60,539 nucleotides of DNA from Deltaproteobacteria bacterium (GCA_025353585.1 JANXOM010000223.1:1-60539), one strand, 5' to 3'; shown: positions 36,318 through 46,200, numbered from the stretch's first letter. The notes: generated from the sequence alone by a model not told the origin. A program made the numbers and translations.

Positions 36318-38216
36318 CTACCTGCGCTCCGCGGGCGGGCGACCGAACCCGAACAGCGTCCGGAGGACCGGCCGGATCACGCGAGCCGCGATGCTGGGCG
36401 AGCCGCGGGCCGGGAACGCGGCCCGGTCCATCACCGGCATCCAGAAGCTCCCGGCGTTGTCGCCGAGCAGGTAGGCCGGGTACGACAGCGCCGAGAGCAA
36501 CACCGTGAGGTCGTTGCGGTGCGGGCTCGTCAGGTCGGGGATGGGCACGTCCGGGCCGTCGACCGCCGTGTCCGCGCGCGGGTCGTCGAACCAGTCGAGC
36601 GCCAGCGAGAGCGACGTCGAGCGCGGGAACACGCGGACCCCCATGTGGCGCGCCGCCACGAGGTCGAGGGCGAGCGGATCGCGCGCCGCGTAGAGGCGGC
36701 CCGGATGACACGGCTTCGGGTCGCCGAGGATCCCGGTCAGGCCGTCGGGGACATGATGCGTGGCATCGAGCAACGACAGATCCGGCGGCGCCGCGTCGAG
36801 CAGCATCATGAGACCGGTGATCAGCTCGACCTCGCGATCGCGAAAGATCATCTCGTCGACGCGCCGCCCGAGCGACTCCAGGCACGCCATCGTCAAGTGC
36901 ACGAGCCAGCTCGGATGCGTGCGCATCTTGCCAAAGGCGATCGTAAGGTCGGCGTCGCGCCACGTGCGCGAGATGCTCGCTTGTCCGAAGCCCCGGGCAA
37001 ACGTGTGCTCGACCTGGTCGGCGCTCGCATCCTCCACGCGGTAGTGCTCGCTCGCGAGCCCGATGTAGCGCGCGACCTCGGGGACGCTGCGCCCGGCGTG
37101 GAAGCGGTCGAAGTGGTTCGGCGCCTCGAGGTAGACAACCTCGGAGGCCCCCCGCTCGCGCAGCAAGATCGCGAGCTCCTCGGCGAGCCCCACGTCGACG
37201 TGGGGACTCGGGTCGCGCCGGTCGTAGGTCATCATGAACATCGTCTTCACCGCGACGCGCGGCTGCCGCGGGGCGCCGGCGAACACGGCGTCGAGGAGCC
37301 CGGTGGCCACGAGCGTCTCGCGCAATAACCCGCGCACGGCATCGCGATCTCCGGTCCGCGCGCCCGCGCTCTCGCGCACGAAGACCGCGCCGCCGCGCCC
37401 GACGTACTCGTCCTCCCCGCGCGCGCGCGACGCGACGAACGATGGATCGACGGCGCGGATCGCCTCGCCGAGGCCGTCGGCCGAGTTCCCCGTCCGCAGC
37501 TGGTCCCCGTCATCGAACGCGGCCAGCAACACCTGCAGCACACCGCGATGGTGTTGCTCGTCGTCGGCGATCCGCTGCGCGACGGCGGCCAGGTTCGTGT
37601 GCGTGCTCGAGCTCTCGGCGAGTAGCAGCGTGGCGATCCGTTGCCACGACACGACCGCCGTGAGCTCCGCCGCCGCCTGGAACCGGCAGAACTCGACGAA
37701 GGAGCGGGACCGTAGCTCCTGGGCCGCCGAGCGGGGAACCTTGCCCGCCACCCGGCCGACGGCGGTCACGACGCGCGCGGCCAGCTGGGAAAACGGAGCG
37801 CGCCAGAACGAGGTGTGCTGCAGGACCGCCGCGGACCAACCTGCGATCAGGCCCGCGACGTCGGCCATGATGGCGCGGATGCGGACCCGCAGGCCGCCCG
37901 ACTTCGCGAGCAGGCCGCGGGCCAGGACCACGTGTCCGCGTTCCTCGCGCGAGGCCCACCGCAGGGCCCGGCCGATCACCCCGCGGACGCCAGGCTCGAC
38001 GTCCAGGCGCCCGACGCGCTGCTGGATGCCAGCCCCGCCGTAGCCGATCACCGCGAGCGACTCACGCTCGACGGCGAGCAAGTAGAGCTCGTCGAGCTCG
38101 CGCCGCGAGCTACCGCGCGCGCCGCGATGGATCGCATCGAGATGCTCGCGAATCTCTGCTTCCATCAGCTCGTCCTGGGCGGACGGCCCGGACGGGTTAG
38201 ACGGCTCGGTGCCCAT
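36318..38216 (-). CDS. Ferritin-like di-iron domain fused to DUF362
   Basis: A 632-residue fusion. Residues about 20-240 look like a four-helix di-iron carboxylate protein: E52 ([12 protein letters not shown]), E92-R-G-H95, E184 ([11 protein letters not shown]) and E220-Q-H-H223, i.e. two E-x-x-H motifs plus two Glu in the right order. From about 300 to 600 it is DUF362-like ([56 protein letters not shown]). DUF362 function is unknown; many members carry 4Fe-4S clusters, but no Cys cluster is seen here. I start at ATG 38216; a GTG at 38234 would add six residues. The three-gene unit follows tRNA-Leu by 24 nt. Confidence 0.75.
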   Translation of the reverse strand: MGTEPSNPSGPSAQDELMEAEIREHLDAIHRGARGSSRRELDELYLLAVERESLAVIGYGGAGIQQRVGRLDVEPGVRGVIGRALRWASREERGHVVLARGLLAKSGGLRVRIRAIMADVAGLIAGWSAAVLQHTSFWRAPFSQLAARVVTAVGRVAGKVPRSAAQELRSRSFVEFCRFQAAAELTAVVSWQRIATLLLAESSSTHTNLAAVAQRIADDEQHHRGVLQVLLAAFDDGDQLRTGNSADGLGEAIRAVDPSFVASRARGEDEYVGRGGAVFVRESAGARTGDRDAVRGLLRETLVATGLLDAVFAGAPRQPRVAVKTMFMMTYDRRDPSPHVDVGLAEELAILLRERGASEVVYLEAPNHFDRFHAGRSVPEVARYIGLASEHYRVEDASADQVEHTFARGFGQASISRTWRDADLTIAFGKMRTHPSWLVHLTMACLESLGRRVDEMIFRDREVELITGLMMLLDAAPPDLSLLDATHHVPDGLTGILGDPKPCHPGRLYAARDPLALDLVAARHMGVRVFPRSTSLSLALDWFDDPRADTAVDGPDVPIPDLTSPHRNDLTVLLSALSYPAYLLGDNAGSFWMPVMDRAAFPARGSPSIAARVIRPVLRTLFGFGRPPAERR

Positions 38217-38240
38217 CGCTCGTGGGCGTATCACTTACGG

Positions 38241-38323
<83 letters not shown>

Positions 38324-38337
38324 ACTAGAAACGACGA

Positions 38338-38390
38338 ACGCGCCGAGTTTCCTCGGCGCGTCGCCGGCCGTCAACCTGCGTTGACGGCCG
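38338..38390 (-). terminator. Two perfect tandem hairpins between mini-lipoprotein gene and tRNA-Leu
   Basis: 38365-38390: an 11-bp perfect stem CGGCCGTCAAC/GTTGACGGCCG with a 4-nt loop. 38338-38361: a 10-bp perfect stem ACGCGCCGAG/CTCGGCGCGT with a 4-nt loop. On the minus strand they follow the lipoprotein stop by 15 nt; the second is followed by TTCGTCGTTTC. They look like a double terminator that shields tRNA-Leu, or RNA-processing signals. No T-run of full length is seen. Confidence 0.6.
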
Positions 38391-38405
38391 AGAGAGAGCG
38401 ATGGA

Positions 38406-38588
38406 CTACATCGCCCCCGAGCCGCCGGTGCCGCCCGCAGGCGCGCCGCCCGAGCCCATGTCGCCCGAGCCCATGGCCGAGCCGGAGCCGGCGCCCATGT
38501 CGCCGCCGCTGGCGGCCGGCTTGTTGTGGTGGCAGCCGGCGAGCGCGGCGGTGACAAGGATAACAACGGCGAGTGCGGTCTTCTTCAT
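38406..38588 (-). CDS. Gly/Met/Ser-rich mini-lipoprotein
   Basis: A 60-residue lipoprotein: MKKTALAVVILVTAALAGC is an ideal signal with lipobox L-A-G-C. The mature part starts HHNK and is then nearly all Gly, Ser, Met, Ala and Asp (GDMGAGSGSAMGSGDMGSGG). A very strong Shine-Dalgarno, AAGGAG, lies 7 nt before the ATG. It is tandem with a similar small gene at 38658, so the two are probably paralogues. Abundant small surface lipoproteins of this sort are common in Myxococcota; the function is unknown. Confidence 0.78.
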   Translation of the reverse strand: MKKTALAVVILVTAALAGCHHNKPAASGGDMGAGSGSAMGSGDMGSGGAPAGGTGGSGAM

Positions 38589-38657
38589 AAAGTATCTCCT
38601 TCTGAATTGAGTCGTCTTCTAACCAACTGGCGCCTGCCAGCAGCAGAACCTTGGTCG

Positions 38658-38849
38658 CTACTTCTTTCCCCCGTAGCCCATCCCGCCATACCCAGCCCCA
38701 CCGATCCCGCCCGCCCCGGTCGGCGCCATCGCCGACCCCGATCCGCCACCGCCGGTGGTCTCCGGGGACGCAGGCGGCTTCTTGTGGCCGCAGCCCGCGA
38801 GGGCAACAGCGGCGACGAGCGCAGCGAAGGCAGAGAGATGGAGCTTCAT
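38658..38849 (-). CDS. Gly-rich mini-lipoprotein, paralogue of the next gene
   Basis: A 63-residue lipoprotein: signal MKLHLSAFAALVAAVALAGC, lipobox L-A-G-C, then GHKKPPASPETTGGGGSGSAM and a Gly/Tyr/Met tail ending GYGGMGYGGKK. It shares with its downstream neighbour the +1 Cys, an early basic pair (HHNK / GHKK), P-A-S and G-S-G-S-A-M. The two mature chains are low-complexity and presumably flexible. Function unknown. Confidence 0.75.
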   Translation of the reverse strand: MKLHLSAFAALVAAVALAGCGHKKPPASPETTGGGGSGSAMAPTGAGGIGGAGYGGMGYGGKK

Positions 38850-38868
38850 GATCAGGTCCTACGACACG

Positions 38869-39183
38869 TCAGGTGGGAGCCAGCTCGGCGAGCGCCGAAT
38901 CGAGCTCGCCGCGAGCGTGCGTGTCGCCGCGCTGGGTGGCAACTTCGATGCCCTTGCGATAGATGACCGCGGCCTCGGCGCGCTGACCGAGCGCGACCGC
39001 CGTGCCGCCCGCCATCAGGTACGTGGCGACGTAGTCCGGGAAGCTCGCCATGAGCTCCGCGAACGCGAGCTGCGCGTCGGCGAGCTGGCCGCGCCCCTTG
39101 AGCTCCATCGCCAGCCCGTACCGCGGAAACGGATCCGCGGGCGACTTCTCGATGAAGCTGCGAAAGGTGGCGATGCGATCCAT
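38869..39183 (-). CDS. Small TPR-repeat protein
   Basis: A 104-residue soluble protein made of TPR hairpins: RYGLAMELKGRGQLADAQLAFAELMASFPDY, YLMAGGTAVALGQRAEAAVIYRKGIEVA and HARGELDSALAEL. The start is the ATG at 39183 (MDRIATF). It ends 19 nt before the Gly-rich lipoprotein gene on the same strand. Partner unknown. Confidence 0.75.
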   Translation of the reverse strand: MDRIATFRSFIEKSPADPFPRYGLAMELKGRGQLADAQLAFAELMASFPDYVATYLMAGGTAVALGQRAEAAVIYRKGIEVATQRGDTHARGELDSALAELAPT

Positions 39184-39323
39184 GGCAAACACGAGGGTCC
39201 CGAGGCTCTAACGCGCCCGGTCTGAGGCCCTTACAGGCGCGCGCACATTAATCAGCCGAGGCCGTGCACACCAGGCCACGTAGCCGATTTTCGTAGGGAT
39301 CGTGCTACCGTGACCGCTCGGGT

Positions 39324-40178
39324 GTGAAGCGATCTTTCCGCAGCTTCCTGGGTGTCGACCTCGGCGGTGGCCGGGGCAAAACGACCGCGCTAGCGGAGCT
39401 CCGGCTCGGCGCGCCCGAAGGCGGTTCACCTCGCGTCGCGGTCTACGAGGTCGCGGTCCGCGCCGGCCAGCGGCCGTGGACCGATGACACGCTCTTCGAG
39501 CGCCTCGCCGAGCCGGTCGCCGATCGCGTCATTGCCGTGAACGCGCCGCTGACCGCGCCGGCGTGCGGGCGGTGCGCGCGGCCGGTCTGCGCGGGCGTCG
39601 AGGCGTGCGAGGAACCGGCCGTCGTGTGGCTGCGGACGACCGGCCGCCAGCTCGTGCAGGGCCTGGCGCAGGAGACGGCGGGCACGAGCCGCACGACCGC
39701 GCGCGTGGCGCTGCCGATGGCGCAGGCGCGGCTCGCGCCTTACGCGCACCGCGTGACGGACGTCGTGACGACGTACCAGCGCGGGCTCCTGCCGGCGTCG
39801 TGGCTCGGCGCCACGCACGGCGCGGTCGCGGCGCGGGCCGGTCACCTGCGCAAACGGCTGCGCGGCGTGGGCTACCTGCTCCACACGAACCTCATCGAGG
39901 TCTCGCCGGCGGCGACGGTCGCCGCGCTGTGCGGGCCCAAGGACGCGCGCGGCTACAAGCGCGACGCCGATCCCTGGCGGACGCGCGCGCTGATCCTGGA
40001 GCGGCTCGGCGATCTCGGCTTCGCGCCGCAGAGCCGCATGGCGCGCGAGGAGGTGCTCGGCAACGATCACTGCTTCGACGCGGTGATGGCCGCGTATACG
40101 GCCTACCTCTGGGCGCGAGACGGCTGGGCCGCCCCCACGCCGGAGCTCGCCGACGACGGCTGGATCTACGCGCCGTAG
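39324..40178 (+). CDS. DUF429 family protein (predicted RNase H-like nuclease)
   Basis: A 284-residue protein. The N-terminal GVDLGGGRGKTTALAEL resembles the first acidic strand of an RNase H fold. DRVIAVNAPLTAPACGRCARPVC and LIEVSPAATVAAL are internal blocks, and the C-terminal DHCFDAVMAAYTAYLWA is the DUF429 end signature with a conserved Asp. A four-Cys group (CGRCARPVC...C) may bind zinc. GTG start at 39324 (MKRSFRSF). Activity in vivo is unknown. Confidence 0.77.
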   Translation: MKRSFRSFLGVDLGGGRGKTTALAELRLGAPEGGSPRVAVYEVAVRAGQRPWTDDTLFERLAEPVADRVIAVNAPLTAPACGRCARPVCAGVEACEEPAVVWLRTTGRQLVQGLAQETAGTSRTTARVALPMAQARLAPYAHRVTDVVTTYQRGLLPASWLGATHGAVAARAGHLRKRLRGVGYLLHTNLIEVSPAATVAALCGPKDARGYKRDADPWRTRALILERLGDLGFAPQSRMAREEVLGNDHCFDAVMAAYTAYLWARDGWAAPTPELADDGWIYAP

Positions 40179-40209
40179 CGCGCGGCAGCGGTCCGCTCGT
40201 CCCGATGAT

Positions 40210-41382
40210 CTAGCGAGCGGCCAGCAGCGTCGCGAGCTCGCCGCGCACGGCCGCCGCCACCACGCTCCGCGCCGCCGCGTGCTCGGCGCCCGCGAGATCC
40301 GCCGGCAAGGTCTTGTTCGCCCGCACGACCGTCGCGACCGCCGTCTCGACTGCGGCCGCCGCTCGCGTCAGGCGAGAGTCCGCGTAGCGCGCGCCGAGCC
40401 ACGCGAGCAGCTCGCCGGTCGCGAGCAGCATCGCCAGCGGGTTCGCGCGATCCTTGCCCGCGAGCGGCGGCGCCGAGCCGTGGATCGGCTCGAACATCGC
40501 GTGGTCGTCGCCGATATTGCAGCCGACCGCCATGCCCATGCCGCCCTGCAGCACGCTCGCGAGATCCGTGACGATGTCACCGAACATGTTCGTCGTGACG
40601 CACACGTCGTAGTGCTCGGGCTGCGTCAACACGAACATCGCGAACGAGTCGACGATGCAGACGTCCGGCTCGACCTCGGGGAACTCCTTCGCGATCTCGC
40701 GGAAGATGTCGACGAACAGGCGGCAGCCGTGGAGCACGTTGTGCTTCGCGATGCAGGTCACCCGCTTCTTCTTGTCCTTCGGCGCGCCGCGGCCGCGCGC
40801 CATCGAGAGCTGGAACGCCTTGCGGATGACGCGCTCGCTCGCCCGCCGCGTGATGACGCGCAGGTCCGTCGCGCCGCTGTCGTCGGTCGCGCGCTCGCCG
40901 ACGCCCGAGTAGAGGCCCTCGGTGCCCTCGCGCACGATGACCATGTCCACGTTCTCGGGCTTCCACACGAGCGCGCGCTCGCCGGAGAGGTTGTGGAGCA
41001 CGCCGGGCAGGAGCCGCACGGGGCGCACGTTCGCGAACAGATCGAGCCGCGTGCGGTTCCCGATGACGGCGGACCAGCCGGCCATCTGGCCGTTCTGCAT
41101 CGTCGCGGGCGAGCCGGACGCGGTGGGCCAGCCGACCGCGCCGAGGAGGATCGCGTCGGCGGCCGCGCACGTCTCCTCGGACCCCTCGGGCCAGTCGCGC
41201 TTCTCGCCGTGCTCGAGCCAGTACTTGCCGCCGCACGCGATCTCGGTGCAGGCGAAGCCGACGCCGATCGCGGTCGCGATCTGGTCGAGCATCGTGCGCG
41301 CCTCGGCGATCACCTCGACGCCGATGCCGTCGCCGGGCAGGAGGACGAGGTCGTACGTTGCCTTCGCGGTGCGGAGGGACAT
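40210..41382 (-). CDS. Beta-decarboxylating dehydrogenase (isocitrate/isopropylmalate family)
   Basis: A 390-residue NAD(P)-dependent 2-hydroxyacid oxidative decarboxylase. Seen: LLPGDGIGVEVIAEA; NRTRLDLFANVRPVRLLPGV; VIVREGTEGLYSGVGER; RKAFQLSMARGRG; KHNVLHGCRLFVDIFREIA; NMFGDIVTDLASVLQGGMGMAVG (metal-binding Asp and family signature); FEPIHGSAPPLAGKDRANPLAMLL (adenine loop). These blocks fit 3-isopropylmalate, homoisocitrate or tartrate dehydrogenase. The substrate-loop region does not decide between them, and no leuCD neighbours are present. Confidence 0.85.
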   Translation of the reverse strand: MSLRTAKATYDLVLLPGDGIGVEVIAEARTMLDQIATAIGVGFACTEIACGGKYWLEHGEKRDWPEGSEETCAAADAILLGAVGWPTASGSPATMQNGQMAGWSAVIGNRTRLDLFANVRPVRLLPGVLHNLSGERALVWKPENVDMVIVREGTEGLYSGVGERATDDSGATDLRVITRRASERVIRKAFQLSMARGRGAPKDKKKRVTCIAKHNVLHGCRLFVDIFREIAKEFPEVEPDVCIVDSFAMFVLTQPEHYDVCVTTNMFGDIVTDLASVLQGGMGMAVGCNIGDDHAMFEPIHGSAPPLAGKDRANPLAMLLATGELLAWLGARYADSRLTRAAAAVETAVATVVRANKTLPADLAGAEHAAARSVVAAAVRGELATLLAAR

Positions 41383-41483
41383 CGCGGGGAGCCTAGCTTA
41401 TTCGGCGACCGTGTAACCGGCTCGAGCGCCCGGGCGCCGCCGTCCGAACGCGATCGGGCGCGGACGGAGCGCAAGCGGCCGGG

Positions 41484-43277
41484 CTACTCCAGGGAGACGC
41501 GATCGAGCTGAAACGAGAACGGCCCGGGCGTGGTCGCGGCCCAGGAGAGCAGGAGCGTGGCGTAACGTGGGCCGAGGGTGGTCAGGTCGACGGTCACCTC
41601 GGCCCACTGCGCGGTGACCGGAAACCGGGCCGCGGACGGCGCGCGCGAGCCCGTGACGAGGAAGAGGGTCAGCGTGCCTTGTTGCCCGCGCACCCAGAAC
41701 CGCAGCCGCTTGGCCTCGGTCAGATCGACCGGCGTCATCTCCGGCTCGCCGAGCACGGCGCTCACGCCGGCCCAGCCGAGCTGACCGTGCGGCGCCACGA
41801 CGGTGCCGGACACGGCGAGCGCGCGGCCGGTCTGGCCGCCGGGCACGAGGTCGATCTTCGACGTGGACGTGCCGCCCTGGAGCTTGTCGCTCGCGGCCCC
41901 GAAGCGCGAGGTCGCGGCGTCGTCGCGATCGAAGTCCGCGAGCGGCCCGATGTGCGACGCCGACGCCGCCGCGGCGGCATCCCGCGCCGCCGCCTGCGCG
42001 GTGCGCCGCGCGTCGAGCGAGAGGAACACACCGCCGCGCCACACGCCGCGCAGCGCGCGAGACTGCGCGATCACGTGCGTCGGATCGCCATCGACCAGGA
42101 TCAGATCGGCGATCGCGCCCACGCGGATCACGCCGAGATCGGGCAGCGCGAACGCGGCGGCCGGCTCCGACGTCGCCGCGGCCAGCGCCTCGCTCGGGGA
42201 GAGCCCGGCATCGACCAGCCGCGCGAGCTCGTCATGCAGGCTCGCGCCGTGCGCCGTCCCCGGGTTCGGCGCGTCGGTCCCCGCGAGCAACCGCACGCCG
42301 GCGGCGTGGAGCGCCTTGACCTGCGCCGCCGGTGCATCGCACGTGAGGTGCGCATCGGGCAGCGGCGGGAACGACGCGGCCAGCCCGCGCGCGGCGTCCG
42401 GCCCGAGCAGCGCCGCGATGCGCGAGTCCTGCGCGAGCAGCGTCCCCGGCTTCGCGCTGCAGATCGACGCGAGCACCGTCAGCGTCGGGATCACGAACAT
42501 GTGATGCGCGGCGATCGCGTCGATCGTCGCCGCGTCGAGCGGCTCGGGGACCAGGTGCGCGAGGCCGTCGACGCCCGCCGCGATCGCCTCGGCCACGTCC
42601 GCCGCAGCGCCGACGTGCGCGACCGCGAGGAGCTTGCGCGCGTGCGCCGCCGTCACGAGCGCCGTCGCCGTCGCGCGATCGATCGACGGAAGCTTGAAGC
42701 CGAGCTCCTTGCCTGTCTCGAGGATGATCTTCAGGTGGTGGCTGCCCTCGGCCACCCGCGCGGCCACGAACGCGTCGGCGTCGGCGGGCTTCTCCAGCGT
42801 CGGCACCGGCACGCCGTACTCGGTGCCATGCCCACCGGTGACCGTCGCGCCGTACCCCGCCGGCACCACGCGCGCGCGATCGGGCGCGTCCGCCTTCGAG
42901 AGCGCGATGCTCCCCTCGGGCGAGGAGTACATGTCGATCTCGGTCGTCACGCCGAAGTCGAGCGCGGCGCGCAGGTCGGCTAGCTCGTTGACGTGCGCGT
43001 GGGCGTCGATGAGCCCCGGCAAGAGCGTCTGCCCGGCGCCGTCGATCACCTCGGCGCCCGGCGGCACGACGATCGCGTCCACCGCGCCGATGGCCACGAT
43101 GCGGTCCTTCTCCACCAGCACGGTGCGATGCTCGCTCGCGTGCATGCCGTCGAACACGCGGACGTCGCGGAACGCGAGATCGGCCGCGACCGTCGCGGAC
43201 CGCGCCGTCGCTCCGCCGCCCCCGTGGCAGGCGCTCGCGAGCGCGAGGGACGCCGCGCCGAGCGCACCCGTCCGCAT
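41484..43277 (-). CDS. Amidohydrolase lipoprotein with C-terminal CIA30-like domain
   Basis: A 597-residue exported amidohydrolase. The signal MRTGALGAASLALASAC ends L-A-S-A-C (lipoprotein-like). The TIM-barrel metal ligands are visible: DAHAHVN (H-x-H), the Lys in HHLKIILE, the His in LAVAHVGAA, a His in GLAHLVPEP, and the Asp in LAGTDAPNPG. From about 440 on, a beta-sandwich resembles CIA30/carbohydrate-binding modules (LRFWVRGQQGTLTLFLV, WAEVTVDLTTLGPRY). It probably hydrolyses a small amide or lactone outside the cytoplasm. Its ATG overlaps the stop of the FHA/haem fusion gene (ATGA), so it is co-translated with an electron-transfer protein. The substrate is unknown. Confidence 0.82.
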   Translation of the reverse strand: MRTGALGAASLALASACHGGGGATARSATVAADLAFRDVRVFDGMHASEHRTVLVEKDRIVAIGAVDAIVVPPGAEVIDGAGQTLLPGLIDAHAHVNELADLRAALDFGVTTEIDMYSSPEGSIALSKADAPDRARVVPAGYGATVTGGHGTEYGVPVPTLEKPADADAFVAARVAEGSHHLKIILETGKELGFKLPSIDRATATALVTAAHARKLLAVAHVGAAADVAEAIAAGVDGLAHLVPEPLDAATIDAIAAHHMFVIPTLTVLASICSAKPGTLLAQDSRIAALLGPDAARGLAASFPPLPDAHLTCDAPAAQVKALHAAGVRLLAGTDAPNPGTAHGASLHDELARLVDAGLSPSEALAAATSEPAAAFALPDLGVIRVGAIADLILVDGDPTHVIAQSRALRGVWRGGVFLSLDARRTAQAAARDAAAAASASHIGPLADFDRDDAATSRFGAASDKLQGGTSTSKIDLVPGGQTGRALAVSGTVVAPHGQLGWAGVSAVLGEPEMTPVDLTEAKRLRFWVRGQQGTLTLFLVTGSRAPSAARFPVTAQWAEVTVDLTTLGPRYATLLLSWAATTPGPFSFQLDRVSLE

Positions 43278-46200
43278 CAGTGATGCGGTTTGGGCTGCGG
43301 GATCTCGCGCCGCGGGAGCCGACGAATCGGGGGCAGGCCCTCGGCTGTCTTCTGCGACAGGAGATCCGTGCGCGGCGGCGACCAGCTGTGCGGCTTCTCG
43401 ACGTACGGGATGCCGATGCCCTGCAGCCACTTCTGCGGCGAGTTGCCGCCGACCATGCCGAAGATGACATCGCACGGCAGCGTCTCCACGCGCGCGTCTT
43501 CCTTGTAGGTCAGCGACACGTTCGTGGCCGTGACCTCGGAGACCGAGGTCGCGTACTTGATCTGGAACAGCCCCGCCGCGAGCGCGTCCTCGATCAGCTT
43601 GCGGTTCTTCGGCTTGATGCCCTCGAGCTTCGCGCCACGCGTCGAGAACGTGACGCGGTTCTGCTTGTGGGCGACGCACAGCGCGAGCACGACCTCGACG
43701 GCCGAGTCCGAGCCGCCGACGACGAGGATGTTCTTGCCGTTCCACTCGTCGGGATCGACGAGGGAGTTCTTCACCTTCTCGAGGTCGTCGCCGGGGCAGC
43801 CGAGCTTGCGCGGGTTGCCGAGCGTCCCGATCGCGAGCACCACGCGGCCCGCCGTGATCGTGCCCGTCGGCGTGCCCTTGCCGTCCGCGAGGCCGACGTT
43901 GAACCGCTCGCCATCCTTCTTGATGTCGATGACGCCGACCTGGTAGCGGATGTCGACCCGGTTCTGGTCGATCAGCTCCTTCCACGACCCGAGCAGCTCC
44001 TCGCGCTTGCTGTCCCAGTGGGGCAGGGTCGCCTCGAGCGCCACGTCGTTGGGCTCGGCCATGACCTCCTTGCCCTTGTGGTAGTAGTTGCGGATCGTCC
44101 AGCTGAACTCGCGCTCCTTCTCGAGCACGACGTAGCTGAGGCCGAGCTCGATGCAGGTGAGCGCCGCGGACAGGCCAGACGGGCCGCTGCCGACCACGAT
44201 GACGTCGTACTCGCAGTCGAGCGCGCGGCCCGAGCCCGGGCCGTAGCCGCGCTGCACGATGCGCTGGACCGCGGCGCGGCCGAGGTTCGTGGCGTTCTTG
44301 ACCTGCGGCGTACCGGACGCCTGCCCGACGAGGAACAACCCCGGGACCGGCGTCTCGTGGAACGCGTCGATCGATGGCATCGGGATCATCGGCGGCGGCT
44401 TGTCCGCGTCGTGCATGCGGAGCGCGTCGAAGGCGCACGCGTTCTCGCACCGCTTGCACTGGATGCACGCGTCGAAGTTCACTACGCGCGACTTGTGGTC
44501 GACGAGCTCGAGCACGCTCGCCGGGCACGCCTGCACGCACAGGCCGCAGCCGACGCACTTGCTATCGTTGATCGAGTGGACGAGGCGCTTGACGACCTCG
44601 GCCGGGTGCGACTTCAGATCCTCGACCATCTTGCTGGTCGTGCGGCGGCGGCGCAGCCGCGTGAAGAAGCCGAACAGCATCACGGGCAAGCCGCCCGCGA
44701 GCGCGAGGCCACCGGCCCAGCCGATCGAGGTGACCGGGTCGATCGTGTTCTTCGGCGCCGTCGCGGCGGCGTGGGCCAGCACCTTGGGCTTGCTCGCGGC
44801 GTGTTCGCCGCCGTGGCAGCCGTTGCAGTCGATGGCCTTCGGATCCTTGCCGCCGTCGTGGCAGCGGAAGCACGCGAGCGCCGGCGTCTTGAACTCGACC
44901 ATCTTGTCGACGCCCGCCGACGCATCACCGTGACAGCCGGTGCAGCCGACGGACGCGCCGGCGTGGGTCTGGTGCAGCGAGACGAGCGTGGCCGCCGCGC
45001 TGCCGACCGGCGGGAGCCCGGTCAGCGGCAGCTTCTTGCCCTCGGACTTCCACTTGCGGCCGAGGTTGACGATGTCGATGCCGGCGGGGAGCGGCCCGGC
45101 CGCCATCGGCTCGGGGGCCTTCGTCGCGAGCTCCTTCGCGTGCTGGGCCTCGTGGCACTGCTTGCACGTGGCGAGCGCGCCGAGCGCCGAGCCTTCGGGC
45201 GCGCCCTCGTGCTCGCGGTGGCAGCTGCCGCAATCCTTGGCGATCGTCTTGTGCGCGTTGCGGGCGGCGAAGCCCGCGTGGCACGACTGGCACCGATCGA
45301 GATCGACGCGCGCGCCGGCCGAATGACACGCGCTGCAGGGCGTGGCGCCGCCCGACTTCGCGGTGAACGCGGGGCTCGAGTGCGCCACCGAGAGCTGGTG
45401 GTTCACGAGCGACTGCCCACCGCGGACGAGGGTCGCGACGCCGCACAGGGCGAGCGCGGCGAGGAGCGCGAGCACCACGGCGCCCCGGCGCGCGCTGTCC
45501 CGCCGCAGATCGCTCGACGGGCGCCACGCGGGCGCGCCTTTCTTGAGGTCCTTCTTGCGGCCCTGGATCTGGGCCTCGAGCTGTCCCACGTTCATGTGGA
45601 ACATCGTCTTCATCGCCATGCCGCCGACGACGGCGGGGCCGCCACCGAACATCGTCATGCCGGTCCCGACGGGGCCGCTCGGGCCGCCCGCGCCGCCCTG
45701 CTGCGCGAAGGCGCGCGTGTTCTCCGACGCCTGCTGGCGCGCGACATCGACGGCCGCTTGCGCGAGCGCCGCGTCGGCGCGCTCCATCGTGCAGACCTCG
45801 CCGCGGACGGCCATGCGGAACAGCGTGTCGCCGACGCGGAGCACGCAGCTCGCCGACAGCGGCTGCTTGACGATGCGCTTGTCGTCCAGGTACGTGCCGT
45901 GCGCCGACGTATCGCGCGCCGAGAAGCTGCTCGTGGTGGACGACCACTCGATCGTGCAGTGCTCGCGCGAGCACGCCGCGCCGTCGACGATGACGTCGCA
46001 GGTCGGCGCGCGGCCGATGATGATCTTCTTCGCCGAGATGACGCGGCCATCGAGGACGAACCGCGGCTGCGGCCCCATCTTCGACAGATCGCCCATCATC
46101 GTGAAGCTCGTCATGCCGCGCTTCTCGAGCTTGACGCCGCCGATCATGCGCGACTCGAGGACGCTCGAGCCGACGGCGATCAGATCGCCGGCCTTGAGAT

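Noticed and set aside
34906..36963. Upstream extension of the alpha/beta hydrolase frame on the minus strand, giving a 961-residue protein
   Set aside because: The extra part overlaps the CrtI-like and DUF362 genes in another frame, is Arg/Ala-rich and has no fold. The hydrolase starts at GTG 34905.
40210..41382. Naming the dehydrogenase leuB
   Set aside because: The substrate-specific loop is not decisive, leuC/leuD are absent, and tartrate or homoisocitrate dehydrogenases share all the motifs seen.
41425..41467. Short palindrome (GCGCCCGGGCGC) and a CCGTCCG/CGGACGG inverted repeat after the amidohydrolase gene
   Set aside because: They could form a terminator on the minus strand, but the loop is long, no T-run follows and such GC palindromes are common here.
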